Origin: Acanthochromis polyacanthus
Lineage: Eukaryota; Chordata; Actinopteri; Pomacentridae
NCBI RefSeq assembly: GCF_021347895.1
Contig: NC_067130.1
Span: 28,913,817 to 28,977,816 of the forward strand
DNA: 64,000 bases
Direction of reading: 5' to 3'
The notes beneath the pieces were generated by a model. The model did not search any database. It was not told the origin of the DNA and worked only from the letters and a program-made list of their open reading frames with translations. Below are positions 24,801 through 39,800 of this stretch, piece after piece; position 1 is the first letter of the stretch; the number at the start of each line of letters is the position of its first letter. Made by a program: the position numbers and the translations under genes.

Positions 24801-27800
24801 CATCTGCCATCAGAAACGGCACACCACTACTGATTTTGTCATTTCTATTCAAAACACTTGAATGCTACGTCTCTAATTAGCATTTCGGTGGTTTGCACTG
24901 AGCTCCCTGGTGAAGCCAAACCGCTAAGAACTTAGAGAAAACTCATGAACCTTTCAGGACTGCACTCTGTTTGCTCTTTGACTATTACTACAGGCCAGGT
25001 ATCACGTTCACATTTGCATCTTTGCTACGCTGTGGTTGGAATTCCATTGCTGTTGTGTAGTAAATACTGACAATAAAGCTCTCCAAAACCATGAAAGGAA
25101 ATTCCCTACCACCCAAATTTCAGTGCAGTCCCTGAAAGCCTGTACATCTGTTATCCCTCAGCTGATATTCAGGTTAAAGCATGCATCTCTGCTGATCTCT
25201 ACTTGGATTTTCTTCACAAGTTTTACATAAATCTGGACAAGATGTACAGGGATGTTCGGTCCCTGTACAACCAAAGTGAGAGCTGTGTCCGCATACTCGG
25301 CATTAAGTCAGACACGTTTCCGGTGGGTGTTGGACTCCGCCAGGGCTGCCCCTTGTCTCCAATCCTGTTTGGTTTTCATGGACAGGATTTCAAGGCGTAG
25401 TCGTGGTGGGGAGGGTTTTCGGTTTGGGAGCCTCAGGATCGCTTCTCTGCTTTTTGCGGATGATGTGGTTTTGTTGGCATCCTCAGACTGTGACCTCCGG
25501 CACACACTGGAGCGGTTTGCAGCCGAGTGTGAAGCGGAAGGGATGCGGATCAGCACCTCCAAGTCCGAGGCCATGGTTCTCTGCCGGAAACCGGTGGAGT
25601 GCTTCCTCCGGGTTGGGGGGGAGTTGCTTCCCCAAGCGAAGGAGTTTAAGTATCTCGGGATCTTGTTCACGAGTGATGAGAAAATGGAGCGAGAGATGGA
25701 CAGGCGGATTGGTGCGGCGTCAGCAGTAATGTGGGCATTGTACCGAACCGTCGTGGTGAAGAGGGAGCTGAGCCATAAGGCGAAGCTCTCGATTTACCAG
25801 TCCATCTACGTTCCAACCCTCACCTATGGTCATGAGCTTTGGGTAGTGACTGAAAGAACAAGATCGCGGATACAAGCGGCCGAAATGAGCTTCCTCCGTA
25901 GGGTGGCTGGGCTCAGCCTTAGAGATAGGGTGAGGGGCTCAGACATCCGGAGGGAGCTCGGAGTAGAGCCGCTGCTCCTTCACATCGAAAGGAGCCAGTT
26001 GAGGTGGTTTGGCCATCTGATTCGGATGCCTCCAGGGAGACTTCCTCTGGAGGTTTTCCGAGCACGTCCGTCTGGGAGGAGACCCCGGGGCAGACCCAGA
26101 ACTCGCTGGAGAGATTATATATCTCGTCTGGCCTGGGAACGCCTCGGGATCCCCCAGGAAGAGCTGGAAAGCGTTGCCGGGGGGAGGGACGTCTGGAACG
26201 ACCTGCTTCGCCTGCTGCCCCCGCGACCCGGCCCCGGATAAGCGGAGGAAAATGGATGGATGGATGGATGGACAAGATGAAGGTGTGCTGGCTTATTTTG
26301 TACCTGTTCTGTCTGGGAGACTTTTACCTCTATTAAAAGCACTACAGTGCCTCATTTCCCTGTGTCAGGAGCCTTGGCATAGTTCAGGACAAATTAGACA
26401 ACCTGCCAATTCCTCAGAGACTCTAGTTTCAATGCTGTTCAAATAGCTGAGATCCCCTCCTCTCTCACTTTGTCTTACATGTCTTCGAATGCGTTTATGT
26501 ATTTTAGAGCTTCAGACCAAAGCTTACAACTATTCTCTAAATGTTCTCACTGTAAATTTAGCTGTAAATCAGTGTGGTCTGCTGTCAGAATGTAAACTTA
26601 TTATTATTGACTCCCACTTTGTGGCTTCTTTCTCTCAAAACAAACACAGCAGTTTCTGTGATATCCAGAGGTGACGATGCAAACACTCCAAATTAACAAC
26701 ACACCAAACGGACCAGGCACTTTTCTCTCTTGCCAGTCATGCCACAATACACACACACACGGCAAAACTCGCTAAAATGTTGGGCCTCAGGGATTGGTGG
26801 AATAGCGAGAGAGGCCTTTCAGGGGAAGGGCTATAAATGTTGTTTGATGACCCTAACGGGCTGAAATGAAGCACTCTAAAGTGGAACTGAGAGGCATATG
26901 GAGAGCAGGAGGACAGGAAGAAAAAGAGGCAGGGATGTGCATGGTCTGAGGATGAAGGTGCAGAGTTGTACCTTTCAGAGAGCACGTCTACTGTAGATAG
27001 GTAAATTACAGTAGAGCAGTGAAAAAAGTCTAAGCTGCATTTTTGTCTGTAATTTACCCATTTTTCTTGTAACATCAGAGATTTAAACAAGAACGCACGC
27101 ATGGAAATAGCACTGAGGTAAAAACTAAGTGTATGGGGACAAGGAGGCATTATTCCTAACCAATCTGCCAACCAAATGAAACACTGCATGAGTTTTCTGA
27201 ACTCATTTCTCATTAGGGATTTGTTCAAGTGCTCAGTACAAGGTACAATTTACTTTGTTCCTAAAACAGCCTGCATGTTTTAAGACATCTGAGGTGTTGC
27301 AATTGAACCTTTTGGGATATCGAAACAATGAGCCAATGCCTCAACAACAACATTTTCATACATTTACACACTTTAGGCTTTACATGTTGCCCTTCTAGGT
27401 GTGAATCTGTAATCAAAATGTCTGTGATAAGTGTTTCACTGGATGATGACAAACATTTTAATCTTGAAAAACACAAAGTAGACAGGAGGGCAAACTGGAA
27501 TTGTGACTAAAGTCAACTTTTTATTTTTTTCACTGGCAGTTGATTTAAAGACGTAGCTGTGCTACTTTGTTGGGTTTGAGCTCTGCAGACTGTTGATGCT
27601 TTTAGAGTAAACTATTGTCATGTTCTGACATCTCAGTCATACTAATCCTGCACAATAAATACTATTTTAATTGTTCTGTTTCACATCTGCTGTCCCCACA
27701 TCACCCTTACCCCAACCGGGCTAGGCAGATGGCCGCCTCACCTGAGCCTGGTTCTGTTGGAGGTTTGTTTTTTGTTCTTCCCAGTAAAGGGAAGGTTTTC

Positions 27801-30800
27801 TTGTTCATTCTCAAAAGGAACTCTAAAGAAAACTTGGTTTTGTTGGGTTAATCTGTATATATATTTTTAAAGGTCTTCACCTGACTATGTAAAACAAACT
27901 GCTGTCATATTTTTTGACTTCTCAGCTGAATAATTCCATCTAAATAAATACTATTTAAAATGACAGGAAGTGGCACAGGAAATGTATACATTTGGTTCTT
28001 GGCAAACTTAGAATTTGTGGTGTTCAGGTGAACTATAAATTGGTGTTAAGGTTCTAAGATGTGCAAAGAAATACCATTTCACCAACAACAATGTGCGCTT
28101 TTGTATTATTTTTCTGTTTCATATGCTATCTTCCTATTCTCACCCTCACCCCAACTTGGCGAGGCAGATGGCAGACCTCCCGGAGCCTGGTCCTGCCAAA
28201 CGTTTGGTTTATCCTTCCCTATAAAGTAGAGTTTTTCTTTCCTTCCCACTGTCTCCAAGTGCCTGCTCAAAGGGAATCCAAAGTAAACATTGATTTTGTT
28301 GGGTTTTTCTTTGCATAAATTTTGTCAAGTCTTCACTTCACAAAGTGAAGGGCCTTGAGATAACATATGTTGTGAATTGGCGTTATCCAAATAAAACTGA
28401 TTTGAATTGCTTTTGACAAGAAACAGCAGACATTGGTTTATGCGGGCTTCTCTAAATTTTGACCTTTGCATCAATGTCTGAGAGCTAAACCAAAGTTTTC
28501 GTGGGAAAAGAACAAGACCTGGAGGCAGGGAAGGCTATCAAATATGTGGAATAAAACAGAACCAGACACATTTTATAGTTTAGTTATTACAAAGGAGAGC
28601 TCAGGTTTCCGTTTGGGTTACAGATATTTGTCAAGGCAAAAATCAATTGAGCATGCTCTCATTGTGTTATCAGAAAAAATGATATGGCCAAACATTACCC
28701 AGACGCAGGCCAATAGTCTGCTTTTAAATACTGTATCTGCGATGAAACCCAGGCAGTGTGGGTCTCAGATAGGCAGGAGACCAAACACGGTGCCCCAGCT
28801 GAAAACAAAGGGCCTTTCTTTCTCTTATCCCAGGCCACATTCAGGCTACCAGCCCCGACTGATAGGCTGACACTGGATCTCCTCTGGTCAACACCATCCC
28901 CTCAGCTTATCTCCCCTCCATGCTGTCAGATATCTCCATGAACGACAGCCCAGACCATACTCAGTCAGAGCGCCCCGATACACTGGCCAGTCAGTCAGGA
29001 GCCGAAGGTTATCTAATGCCACAAGTTTTCATCAAAGGCCTGTAAACTCAGTGAAACAAGCATATTTAAGTGTATGGCCAACCCTTCCTGGTCATGTGGG
29101 ATTATATAAAGATTACAGAGTTTTTAATTATGAGTAAACAGACTTCAGCTCTCTTGTTCAGTTAAAGGTTTACCGAATAGCAAATTACAATTTTGAACAA
29201 TATCGTCTGTTCCACCCACATGGAACATACTTTTTTTTTCATTTCATTGTGGATTTTTTATGGCACAGTGTTAACATCAGGACACTTAACTGAAACAGCA
29301 GACAGAACTATACAGTAAATTTAAGGAGTGAAAGTCCAATTCAACCTCGATGTATGCATCTGTGTTAACTGATAAGGCTGCCAGGGTTAAATGCATTTCT
29401 TCTTGCGAACAAATCCCATCAAAAGAACAAAACCAACCAACAGTTATTGTCCATACATAAAAAAAAAAAAAAACAACATCCATGAGTGTCAGTTTTGCAC
29501 CAGTTAACATCTCCCTTCACTACAATTGATAGTAACAGATAGAGTAAGTAATCTTGCCTTAGTCACACATACATCATTCTGCTGCTGGAAATACTAACCA
29601 GAGTGCTAAATCTGCATTAAATCACCACTTAAACAGTCTCCAACACATATACTATTTATTCCAGTTTGACTAACATTTGCAAAAAAATAACAAAATGCCC
29701 TGTGAAATTGCATATTTATGGCCAATTTTTACAGATTTATGTCTTTAAGGTAATGGGGGCTTGGGGATGAGTGGCACAAATGGGGTCAGAAAGCATAAAA
29801 GCTGTACAAAAGCAATGTTGGTTTTGGTCTTTTGAAGGGATCTGCTGACAATGTATTTATAATGATGTACAGCCGGGTGACAAATTAAAGGAGAACCTGA
29901 ACCCTTCACCCCGATAGTGAGAGATCCGGTGGCTCGGTTATGCTTTGGGAGGGGTTTGCTGACACAGTTTGAATCCATTCGTCCCTGTAGTTGGAAGGTT
30001 CACTGCAAATCAAAACAAAGTTGTTCTGAGTGATCACGTTTACCCTAATATGAAACATTTCTATTCCGATGGTAGTAGTTCCTTGTAGGACAACAGTTCC
30101 TCCATCCATAGGACATGACGGGCCACTGAATGTTTTGATGAACTTAAAGGAATCATAAGTTGAAATAGTCACAGTCACCAGATCTCAACCCAATGCAACG
30201 CTTGTGGTAGATCTGGATCGACATTCTAGACAGTGCTCTTCACCACCATCAAAACACTAGATGAGGGAATATCTTTTGGAAGGATGGCGTTTATCCCTCC
30301 AGAAGAGTTTCAGAAAATTGGAGGATCAGCATTAAGGAGCACTGAGGCTATTCTAGTGGAATGTGATAGCCGTATACCTCACATACAGCTAAACTGCATA
30401 CTCAACTTTAAAGGAGATATATTGTCTGATGGGTTACCTTTGTTGGGACCACAAATAAGTTTTTATTCAATGCATTTTTGCCATGCATTGATGCCTGACT
30501 GGTACTCCTTTTCAACCAACCAATCATATGTTAAATGGAGAAAGGATCATATTTTAACCCAAACCATGACATTCTTCCAAACCTTCACCAAAGCTGCCGA
30601 ACCTTAACCAAGCTTTGAACATGTAAATTGACTAACAAAGACTGATATTTTCCTAAACCAAACCAGAAAGCCAGTGAAACTTGAAAGTAAAAACCACTAA
30701 TGGTCTGTCATCCATCACTGGACACAAACTTGGTGAAAGTTCAGTCGCTGATTTATGCCTCCATCCACTCCTGCTGCCTCCTAATGTGGACTCTGTCGCT

Positions 30801-33800
30801 CCCATGTCACCAATCACCAGCTATGTTCTATGAAAAAACGAAATCATGTTCCCTTCAAAAATGCAGTTTAGTTGCATAATACAGTGGACAGTGTGCTGCT
30901 TTGTCTTTTAAATTGTCATTCATCTACATTACTGTTCCAAAGTTTGACGTCACTTAGGAATCTCCTTGTATTTGAAAGAAAAGCTTTTTTTTTTAAATTA
31001 AGGTAACATTAAAATAATCAGAAATACAGTCTAGACATTATTAATGTGGTAAGTGACTATTTTAGCTGGAAACAACTGATTTTTACTGGAATATCTCCAT
31101 AGGGGTACAGAGGAACATTTCCAGCAACCACACTCCTGTATTCTAATGCTACATTGTGTTAGCTAATGATGTTGAAAGGCTAATTGATGATTAGAAAACC
31201 CTTGTGCAGTTATGTTAGCACATAAATAAAAGTGTGAGTTTTCATGGAAAACATGACTGTCTGTATGACCCCAAACTTTTGAGCAGTAGTGTATATATTG
31301 AAGTCACACTGTCAAGTTATTGATCTAAGGTTGGACAGTAGATATCACTGGTAGATCAATATATTTTGTATTAAAAAATGCATTTATTAAGAAGAGTAAA
31401 GCTCTGTTGTGCATTGCATGTTCTCATTATATTCACACATTTGCGCACATTTGCACACATTTAGACTGAAAGGTGCAGAGTAAATGTTGCAGTTTGACGT
31501 GTTGACCACCAAACTGTTCTAATTTGCAGTTGGGGGTAAAAGTTTGACATGAATGCTGGACATACGAACATTTAGACCACCAAACGGGGAATCAAACCGG
31601 CAATCTTCAGATTACAACCACACCTCTAAACCCTATAAGTCACCAGTGTAGTAGTGAAGATGGTTAGCCACAGAGAATTAAACTGATGGGTTGTTTTTAG
31701 GAGGGAGTCGTATCGTTGACATCCTGTTAAATATCCAAACATGACACTGCAAAGATCAATCCAGTGTTAAGAGTTAATCTTTAGGACAAAACCCTGAGTC
31801 ATCAATTTGAAAACAGCAGTTTTAACAATAGTAGACAGTGAACGTGGCGCAGCACGAATCTAGCAGTTATCCTGTCAAACTAAACTCTAATAATCCCAGC
31901 GAGGAACTCTCTGAGCCTTTACAGCTCGTGCCAGCATGGTGTTTACATCCGCTATCTCTTCTGAAGGCTCTGTAGTAGCAGGCAAGCAAGCAAGCATGTT
32001 TCTGCTCACATTGTGTGTTTTAATGTCAGTGACTGGAGGCTGATGAACATAAAGAACAATTTTACAAGCTGCTATAAAGCTCCTTTATTACTCCTGCCAG
32101 ATGACAGCCCTTGATTTTTTGCTTTATTTTAACTGAAAGATTTCGTACTCGTGTGTTTTTAGAACCCTGGAATACAGTTCATTGAGATAAAACCATTCTT
32201 TTCAGACATACCGTTTTGGCTTTTTGATTTAATAATAGCCAATAAGTTCAGATGAGGTTGCAAGTCTAAGTAGATTTTTTTTTTTTTGTATAAAGAGTGT
32301 TAGACTGAATGATCCACACTACACTGCAGAAAATCCATATTGTAATTCCAGAGGGATTGAAAAGTAGCTCACTTATTAGACAGTGAGACATAATCTAACA
32401 ACACTGTGATAGAATATGGTAGGGAGTAGAACCAAGATAAAGTTAAGTCTGGTTACGTAGCACTCTATATTGAGGTCAAGAGTAGGAACACAATGCCTTA
32501 TCTATTAAAGGCAGCACAAACTGGAACGCGATACCTGTGGCTATCAGAGAAACCTTCACTTTCATCACTTTTAAGAGACAGTATAAGGCATGGCTGATTA
32601 ACAATCAAACTTGTGAACATTTTAAACCTGTATGTCTTTCTTTTATGTTTGGGACAACGGATGGAAATTAGCCTTGTGCTAAATGGGGCTTATTTACGGC
32701 AACCTTGTGGAAACTCATGAGACTGTTTGTCCATTAATCTGCACTGTACCATCCAAATAAAAAAATAAATGAATAAAAAAGAAAGAAAGAAAGGGGTCGA
32801 CCAGTTTTAAGAATGGTGAATATCAGATCCAGGACTTATGTTTTTGAATGTTGGTGTTTCTTTTTTAACCAATTTCTGATCAAATAAGTTAATCTAATGC
32901 AGCTGCCTCCCTCTATCTGTTGTCATACTGTCCTAACTGATTGTTTACAGATCATGAGTATTAGTCTGTTTACACTGACAGATACATGCTGAAAAGTTTG
33001 CTTTTAATTCAAGAAATGTAAAACGTAAATAAACAGAGGCACTTCAGTGAAGTTTTGAATCAGATTATTCTACATTTTAACACCAAGAATTTCATTTTTA
33101 ATGCAAATGTCTTTCAGTAATCAGACACCTTGACTACTAATAATCAGTGTCTGAAATACCAATATCTGTAGATGCTTCTTATGAGAGATTCTCAAGGCAT
33201 GTTAGGATGTTTTGACACTGTTGATATCATTTCAGTCTAACATATCCATAGTAGGTGAAAATTACTGAACATCCTCCTAATACTAGCGTTTTAGGTTCAT
33301 TTTGAGTAGTTAGGCTGCAGGGAGAGTGTGGTTGATTTAATTCAACTTTGTATGTCTCCATGACCAATCGTGTGATGGATGTAGCTACATAAACATTTGA
33401 ATGATTAGTCAATTACTTGTCTTGTTAATTGACAGAACATTGATTTATAACAACAGTTTCTAGTCCTTTACGAAACCTCTCAAAACCCTTCACGGCACTT
33501 TGCAACAATAGTTGCAATGATCACACAATAAATCGGGTCATTTTATCAACTTAAACATTTGCATTAATACAAATGAAAACAGCACACTGAAGCGAGGGAA
33601 TTTGATCAGCTGTTAGGAGCATATCTGTGTCTCTACATTTGTTTTTCAGTGAGCTTTTCCAACCTTCAAGCCTCCAACTAGCTGGGACCTGAATCCCTCT
33701 AATCCATCACATTGTTTTGTCGTATTATTGTCTCAGTTACAGTATCATAGCGTGACAGTGCAGTTGGCAGGACACGATGCTGCCGGGAGAATCTGTGCAA

Positions 33801-36800
33801 TCACATCAGCTCTATGACAACAAAGTATTTACGAGGGTTGATTATTGATGCTGATGCAAAATAAAGATTCAACTTCTGTCAAACTCTCAACGAATGATTG
33901 TAAACGTTGGTTGGGGCAGATGTTTTCAGGACACACCTGGACTGAGATTAATGGTTATTACTAATCACTGTGTCCTTCCATCAGCACAAGAGTCGGTCTG
34001 AACACGGAGCTGACAGATTCTCAGTTATGAGCGATGAGAAATCTATGGAGGCCTCACAGTCTGACACAGCGCTGCAGGCTACACTGTTATCATCAACACG
34101 CACACACACATACACAAAGAACACTTTCTCCTACAAAGGGCTAATCAAATGGCAACGTCCGTAAATCTCACCAAGACACAGGTATGCAGACACTCTCAGA
34201 CTGGCTGGGTCTTGCAAGCACGAGAAGGCCGTTCAGTCTGGAAAAATTCACGATGACAGTTGTCTGATGTTTCAGGAATAAAGATGGGAACTGTGCACAC
34301 TGATAAACTTAATCCAAGAGTCATGATAACTTGTATTTATGTAATTATTCACGCAAAAACACCAACAGGGAGGTTGGTTGTGTGTCTGCTGTATGAACAC
34401 CTGCACCGTCTGAGGCGATAAGGACAAGGAACACCATAATATAAGACTTCATCGCTATAAACATGCATGCCAGCACTTGTGTGTGTTCATCAGCGTTGTC
34501 ATGTGCACACAGCTTGGCGTATGACTCCACTGTGCAGCTCAGCAGGTCAAGTGTGGCCTTAACACCATCGTGGTCTGGGCTTTTGCTTCCAGCAGGACCA
34601 CCCATGTTAGAAAGGCCACCGTTAGTCGGGATCAAAGCGTCCAACAGTTCACCAGTGGTGGTCCCGGGATATACAATAAGATCGCAAAGAATGTAGGAGA
34701 GCAAGAGGAAAGACCTGAACGTTTCGTGTACGGTTAAACGAGCTGGTTTCCACTTATATTGTTCCTACAGATGCAGATCTGTCTAACAGAAGATTTAAAT
34801 AGCAAAAACAGAAACAGGTGTGCGTTCTCCATCAACGATTCTCATTCTACTTCTAATAATACACTAATTCTCTTTATATAGCATTTTAAAAACAAGGATA
34901 CCCAAAAGTCATCAATAGTCAATTGTCAAGTCAAGGTGCCATTGCTTATACAGCATGTTTTAAACAGCCAATGAGCAAAAGTGCTATACACTTGAAAGAA
35001 ATACAAATGGCACCATAGGTTTACCCAACAAGTGGAAATGTGCTCTACAGCAATGAAAACCTACTACAAATTCTGACTGAGATAGAGCCAATGAATTCAG
35101 CACACTGGGGTCAAATGCATGTGTATAACTGAATAACTTACACGTGATGAAGGTTTCAAGGCCGAAACATCATTTCAAATCCACAAGTAGCCAAGATTGC
35201 AGGATTCTCTCATTTCTGCTCAGTTTTTCAACCTTTTCAAGATAAAAGATGTCTTCACATACCAGCATTTGAAATAATTTGCATCAAATTTGTCAATATT
35301 ACAAGTATGTTGTCGGGAATCTTGTTATACCTCTGAGTAAAACCATGCATAGTAGGTGAAAAGTATACACTGTGCAAGCACTGTCCATGTTAGCAGTTAA
35401 ATCAATCTCATCCTTAAAGCAACAGCATGACTTAAATTTACTCTTTTTTCCATTTAGCTGGTTATGTTCTAAAATTAAAACCATCAGATTTGGAGATAAT
35501 AGTAAAAAAAAGATCACCTTTGCATGAATACTAATGCAAAAATGTAGACAAAGGACTTCATTTATATGATTTTTTTTTGTGTTTTCTTAAGATTAACGCT
35601 GATGAGGTTTTACATCTTTGCAAACAGGAGCATCTTCAGGGCATTTCTGAGGCAGATTCAAAGTTTAAAACCACATCAGGCGCAGCTTTGTACCTTCAGC
35701 CTGAGAACCAACACATCCTAAGCCATGCAAAACCCAGTAAAACCTCCACAGTGCTCAGCTGTATGCACAGTATTACACACTACTACAGAAGAATCAAAAG
35801 CAAAAGGTAACATCTGTGGATTACCTTTCCACTCCGCCGCCTTTGCCCCTGCACATGCAACCCCTTTAAATCCAGCAGCAGACATCCCAGCAGCAGGTAC
35901 CATCCAACATGGTGGAGCATGACTGCAGGAGACTCTGCAGGTCCGTCTGCACCTCGGCTCTGTTGTACCCGCAGCAGACCTCAGCTCAGGAGGCTGATCC
36001 AGCCAGCAGCAGACACACCCACACACCTACCAGCTACCACCCAGCAGCCACACATCTTCTATGATATAATACATCTAATCTGGCTCATGTAGACTCTGCA
36101 GCCCAGCCCTTTAGCCCCTCAGGGTGGGAGGATGTTGGGAAAGATTAAACCAACACAGAACTGAGAGTAACAGCTGTGAAGTAGTTACATTTGACATTCA
36201 AGCCAACCCAAAATCTATTTTTTTTTCACCCACAAAATGTCAGACGATCTAAGCCCATGAATGCCAAAACAGTTTGCCAGCTCTAACCAAACCAGACTGG
36301 AGTTGAGAGCAAACATCTGATCGCAGCGAGACATTGGCACAAAACTCCAACCGCAGCATCACGGGCAACTGGAAATGCGCTTGAGTGAATAACTCAATGG
36401 GGACGAACACGTGAGGGAATCCTCACTGCTTTCACACATGGATGGATTTTTGGTTTTACACTAGAAGAGAGAAAGAAAGAGAAAAGATCCCTGTGGGGAA
36501 TTAGAAGAGGGGAAGCCACAGTGCCCAGATCGAGTGAAACAACCACAGCTGAAATATATTCACTGCGGATTCTCTGAGGTTTTGCTTGATTTACGCCATC
36601 GTGTTGGGGACCTCCTCTGCATGAAAGTCAGAAACGGCTCCTAGTCGCAGTTAGCATGACTTCATGTCTATTAGGAACAAAAGGAGAGGTGGTGCAGTGT
36701 AAACAGAGATATAAATAAAGTGCAGCAGAGGGAGGTTGATTCAGGGTGAAAAGAACCTCTGTGGGGGCTTTAAAACTCCAGGGCAGATGTGCAGAGGGGA

Positions 36801-39800
36801 AATCTTTTTTATTCGAAACAACTTCCTGGCACATCTTCGTCCTCGCCACCATGTAATGTCTTCCAGAGGCGTCTGCACCGGAAACGTCACCGAACTTCAA
36901 CCGCTGGGACCTGCAGTGAGCAGATTCTGCTGATGAAGCACTCCAGCGACAACTTTCCATCACCTGGCATTTAACTGCGTCTGATTTATCCTCGCAGCGC
37001 ACATACAGCATTCTAAATTACAGTTCTGCAGAGGAAAATTATTAGTATGAGCATGTTGGGTTCTGCACTGCTTAGTTACAAAGAGAGAGAAACAATCAGG
37101 GGAAGATTTTTTCCCCTCTTCTCTGCTTCCATTTTTGTCCCTAAATCCTCCTTCTCTTTTATCCGAGCTTCTCCTGCTCTTAACAACCCTCTTCCTCTTG
37201 TGCTCCATGATTTGAGGGACTCGTCTGTAATTATTTTATATTGGAAGCAGTTATGAACCTCATCAAGTGGATGATAAATTTACGGCGATGAAAGAAAAGC
37301 CTGACACTGTGCAGAACTGTCGTGTTGGTAGAAAAACAAAAAAGACATTCCAGGATAAAGTGTGCTTCTTCGTCCTTGTGTTCTAATTAGTGAATAGTTT
37401 GCTTGGAGTGTTGCGTGACCTTTGCTGAGTCTTTGATGCATCATGCAAACACCACAAAAACTTGTTTTTAGCTCCAGAACTCATCCGACCAGATGGATCG
37501 AAGAGGATTGTTTTAATATTAACTCCCCCCCCCATTATACTGTCTTGTGTCTTGTGCATAAAATTAGCTGCATATCCTGCTTTCTTCTCTTTGTTCTTGT
37601 TCTCACATAGTTCTGTTTCAGTGCGTCATCATACTGCAAAACAGCTGAATGCATGAACAGTCCTCAAAGAGTTTCCTATTGTTTGCATTGGCACTTTTAG
37701 TGAAGCTAATTTGGCTAAATATATTGAAAATGCATTGAAGATATTTACTCATCTCATTATCTTGCACTTAAACATGTATTCAGCACTTTTAAAACTACCC
37801 AACATGGGTCAATCATCTACTATGTTGGAGACATTTTACATTTTCAATTCAGAACTTTAAGACTTACATCACCACATCCACCTCCTAGGAAACCTGACAA
37901 ACATGGCAACAAACAGACTTACAAAATACTCATACCTGTGCCAAAATTTGATTTATGCTGTGTTTATTATGATACCAATGGATTTCTTTTGACTGGAAAT
38001 GTTGAATATTTAACAAAAGAGTAAGACATTGTGTTAGAGATGCAACTTTTTCTGTTATTTCATTAAAAATGGAATTTCGAAACCCTAGTAGCTTCAGTAA
38101 AAATCAACTGACTTCTCTTTTTAGGTTCATGAAGACATTTCAGCTCTCATCTCAGAGGCTTCTTCAGTTCTGAAATTTAGAAAAAAAAGCATCTTGAATG
38201 AGAGGTAAAATGTCTTCAACTAGAATTACCGTGACCTGGATGACTGAAGATCTACACAGACGTACTGCAATGTCTACGTTATTCATCTTTTTCTCCTTGG
38301 TTTTTGTAGCTGTTAACAAGCTTTTTCCATGTCTCCATTGGGAATGTTGGCCTCAGGACTCCAAAATGATGCTGATATTGATGTCTTTGGCTGCCTGTTT
38401 CAGATCGTTGTCCTACTGGAAGATCCAATAATGTACAAGGCCAAGTTTATCTGCAAACTGCCTCATGTTTTCCTCTAGAATCCTAATGTCTTCCTCTTTT
38501 TTCATGATACTTTGACAAGGTTTACTGACCCATTATCTGACAAACACCTCATCCTGTCCTGCATAAAGACCAGCCTCAGTGAGTGTCCGATTGAGATTTT
38601 GGTACCAGAACAGCTCAGATTCACAAAGATGCTCTCAGATGACATCAACCATTCTTTCTATTAAATCACCACTTTTGGCTTCATACCAAGAGCTTGAAGA
38701 TTGTCCACAACATGGAACTCCTTGTACTTTTTGGTTCCAAAATTGGAACTTAAACACTTGGCGATGACTTCACAGCTTTTCACCATCTTGTGAGCAGCTA
38801 CAGTGTGTGATTTGTTCATGAAGGATCCTAAAAACAAGCACAACAAGCTTTTTGGTTTTACACTTGATCAGATGTTCTCAATTTACAGTGTATTAGAACA
38901 CTTTATAACACATTAGTACAGATCAGAACCATTTAAAATGGTACAAAAACTGCATTTCCCCAGAACTATATGATAATTTTAAGCTGTATGAATAATTCTT
39001 GAGTAATGTTAACACAAAAAGCAGATAAAAATAGTTAAAATATATCAATAACATCTCGAACATAATAAGAAACTGTCTTTTGACACTTATTTATGTCATT
39101 TCCAGCCAAAAGACACCTTTTGGTCCAACAAAAATTCACTACAAATCTAAAATTGGTGCCTGTGAGATTAATTTTGGGTTTTACTATATATAGGGGGAAC
39201 AAGAGCAGGATTGAATGTGCTATACGGAGTTTAAAGGTAAAGGAATGCAATGCGTGCTGTCAGGAGATCTTATTGATTTTGGCCGATGATCTGTGAACAT
39301 GACAGGAATGTATAATACTGAGGAGTGGTTCTATGACAGTTAAGCATCATCCCTCAGCTTTTTCTTCCACACACCAGTGAACAATTTATACTGGTTCAGT
39401 TCTCCTGACACACACATGACACAAATATGCAGCAACGCCATTTATAATCACAGTCTTGTAGAGCAGCTCATGTCCTTGTTTCTTTTTTGGAAAGTCTGGC
39501 AAAACCGTCCATTTTGCCATCCCCACAGCCCAGCTGGACTAAACTGACCTGGACCTGACTCCTGACCCAGTGGCCAAGTGAGCATCAAGGCCAGAAAGTA
39601 GGAAAAAAGATGTGGAGTTACGTTCTGATTCTCTAAAAACAAAGACTTACATCAGGACTGACGTCTGTTGGGTTACTCTTTCAGTTGTTGGTCCAAAATG
39701 GCAGAAGATCTAAGGAGCACTTCATTAAATAACAGCTTTGAAAAAACAAGACTAAGCATTTACCAGAACTTAAACTGTACTACAAAATCAAAATTTGGGA

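Noticed and set aside
25308..25670. Antisense open frame across the LINE
   Set aside because: Shadow of the high-GC reverse-transcriptase frame on the other strand.
26737..27228. 163-codon minus-strand open frame
   Set aside because: No recognisable domain or splice context; kept as probable chance.
34850..35010. tttatatagcattttaaaaa ... gtgctatacac segment as a SINE tail
   Set aside because: Similarity to fish repeat tails is too weak to delimit an element.
38270..38870. Possible degraded DNA-transposon coding region
   Set aside because: Some wording is reminiscent of transposase but no motif or TIR could be fixed.
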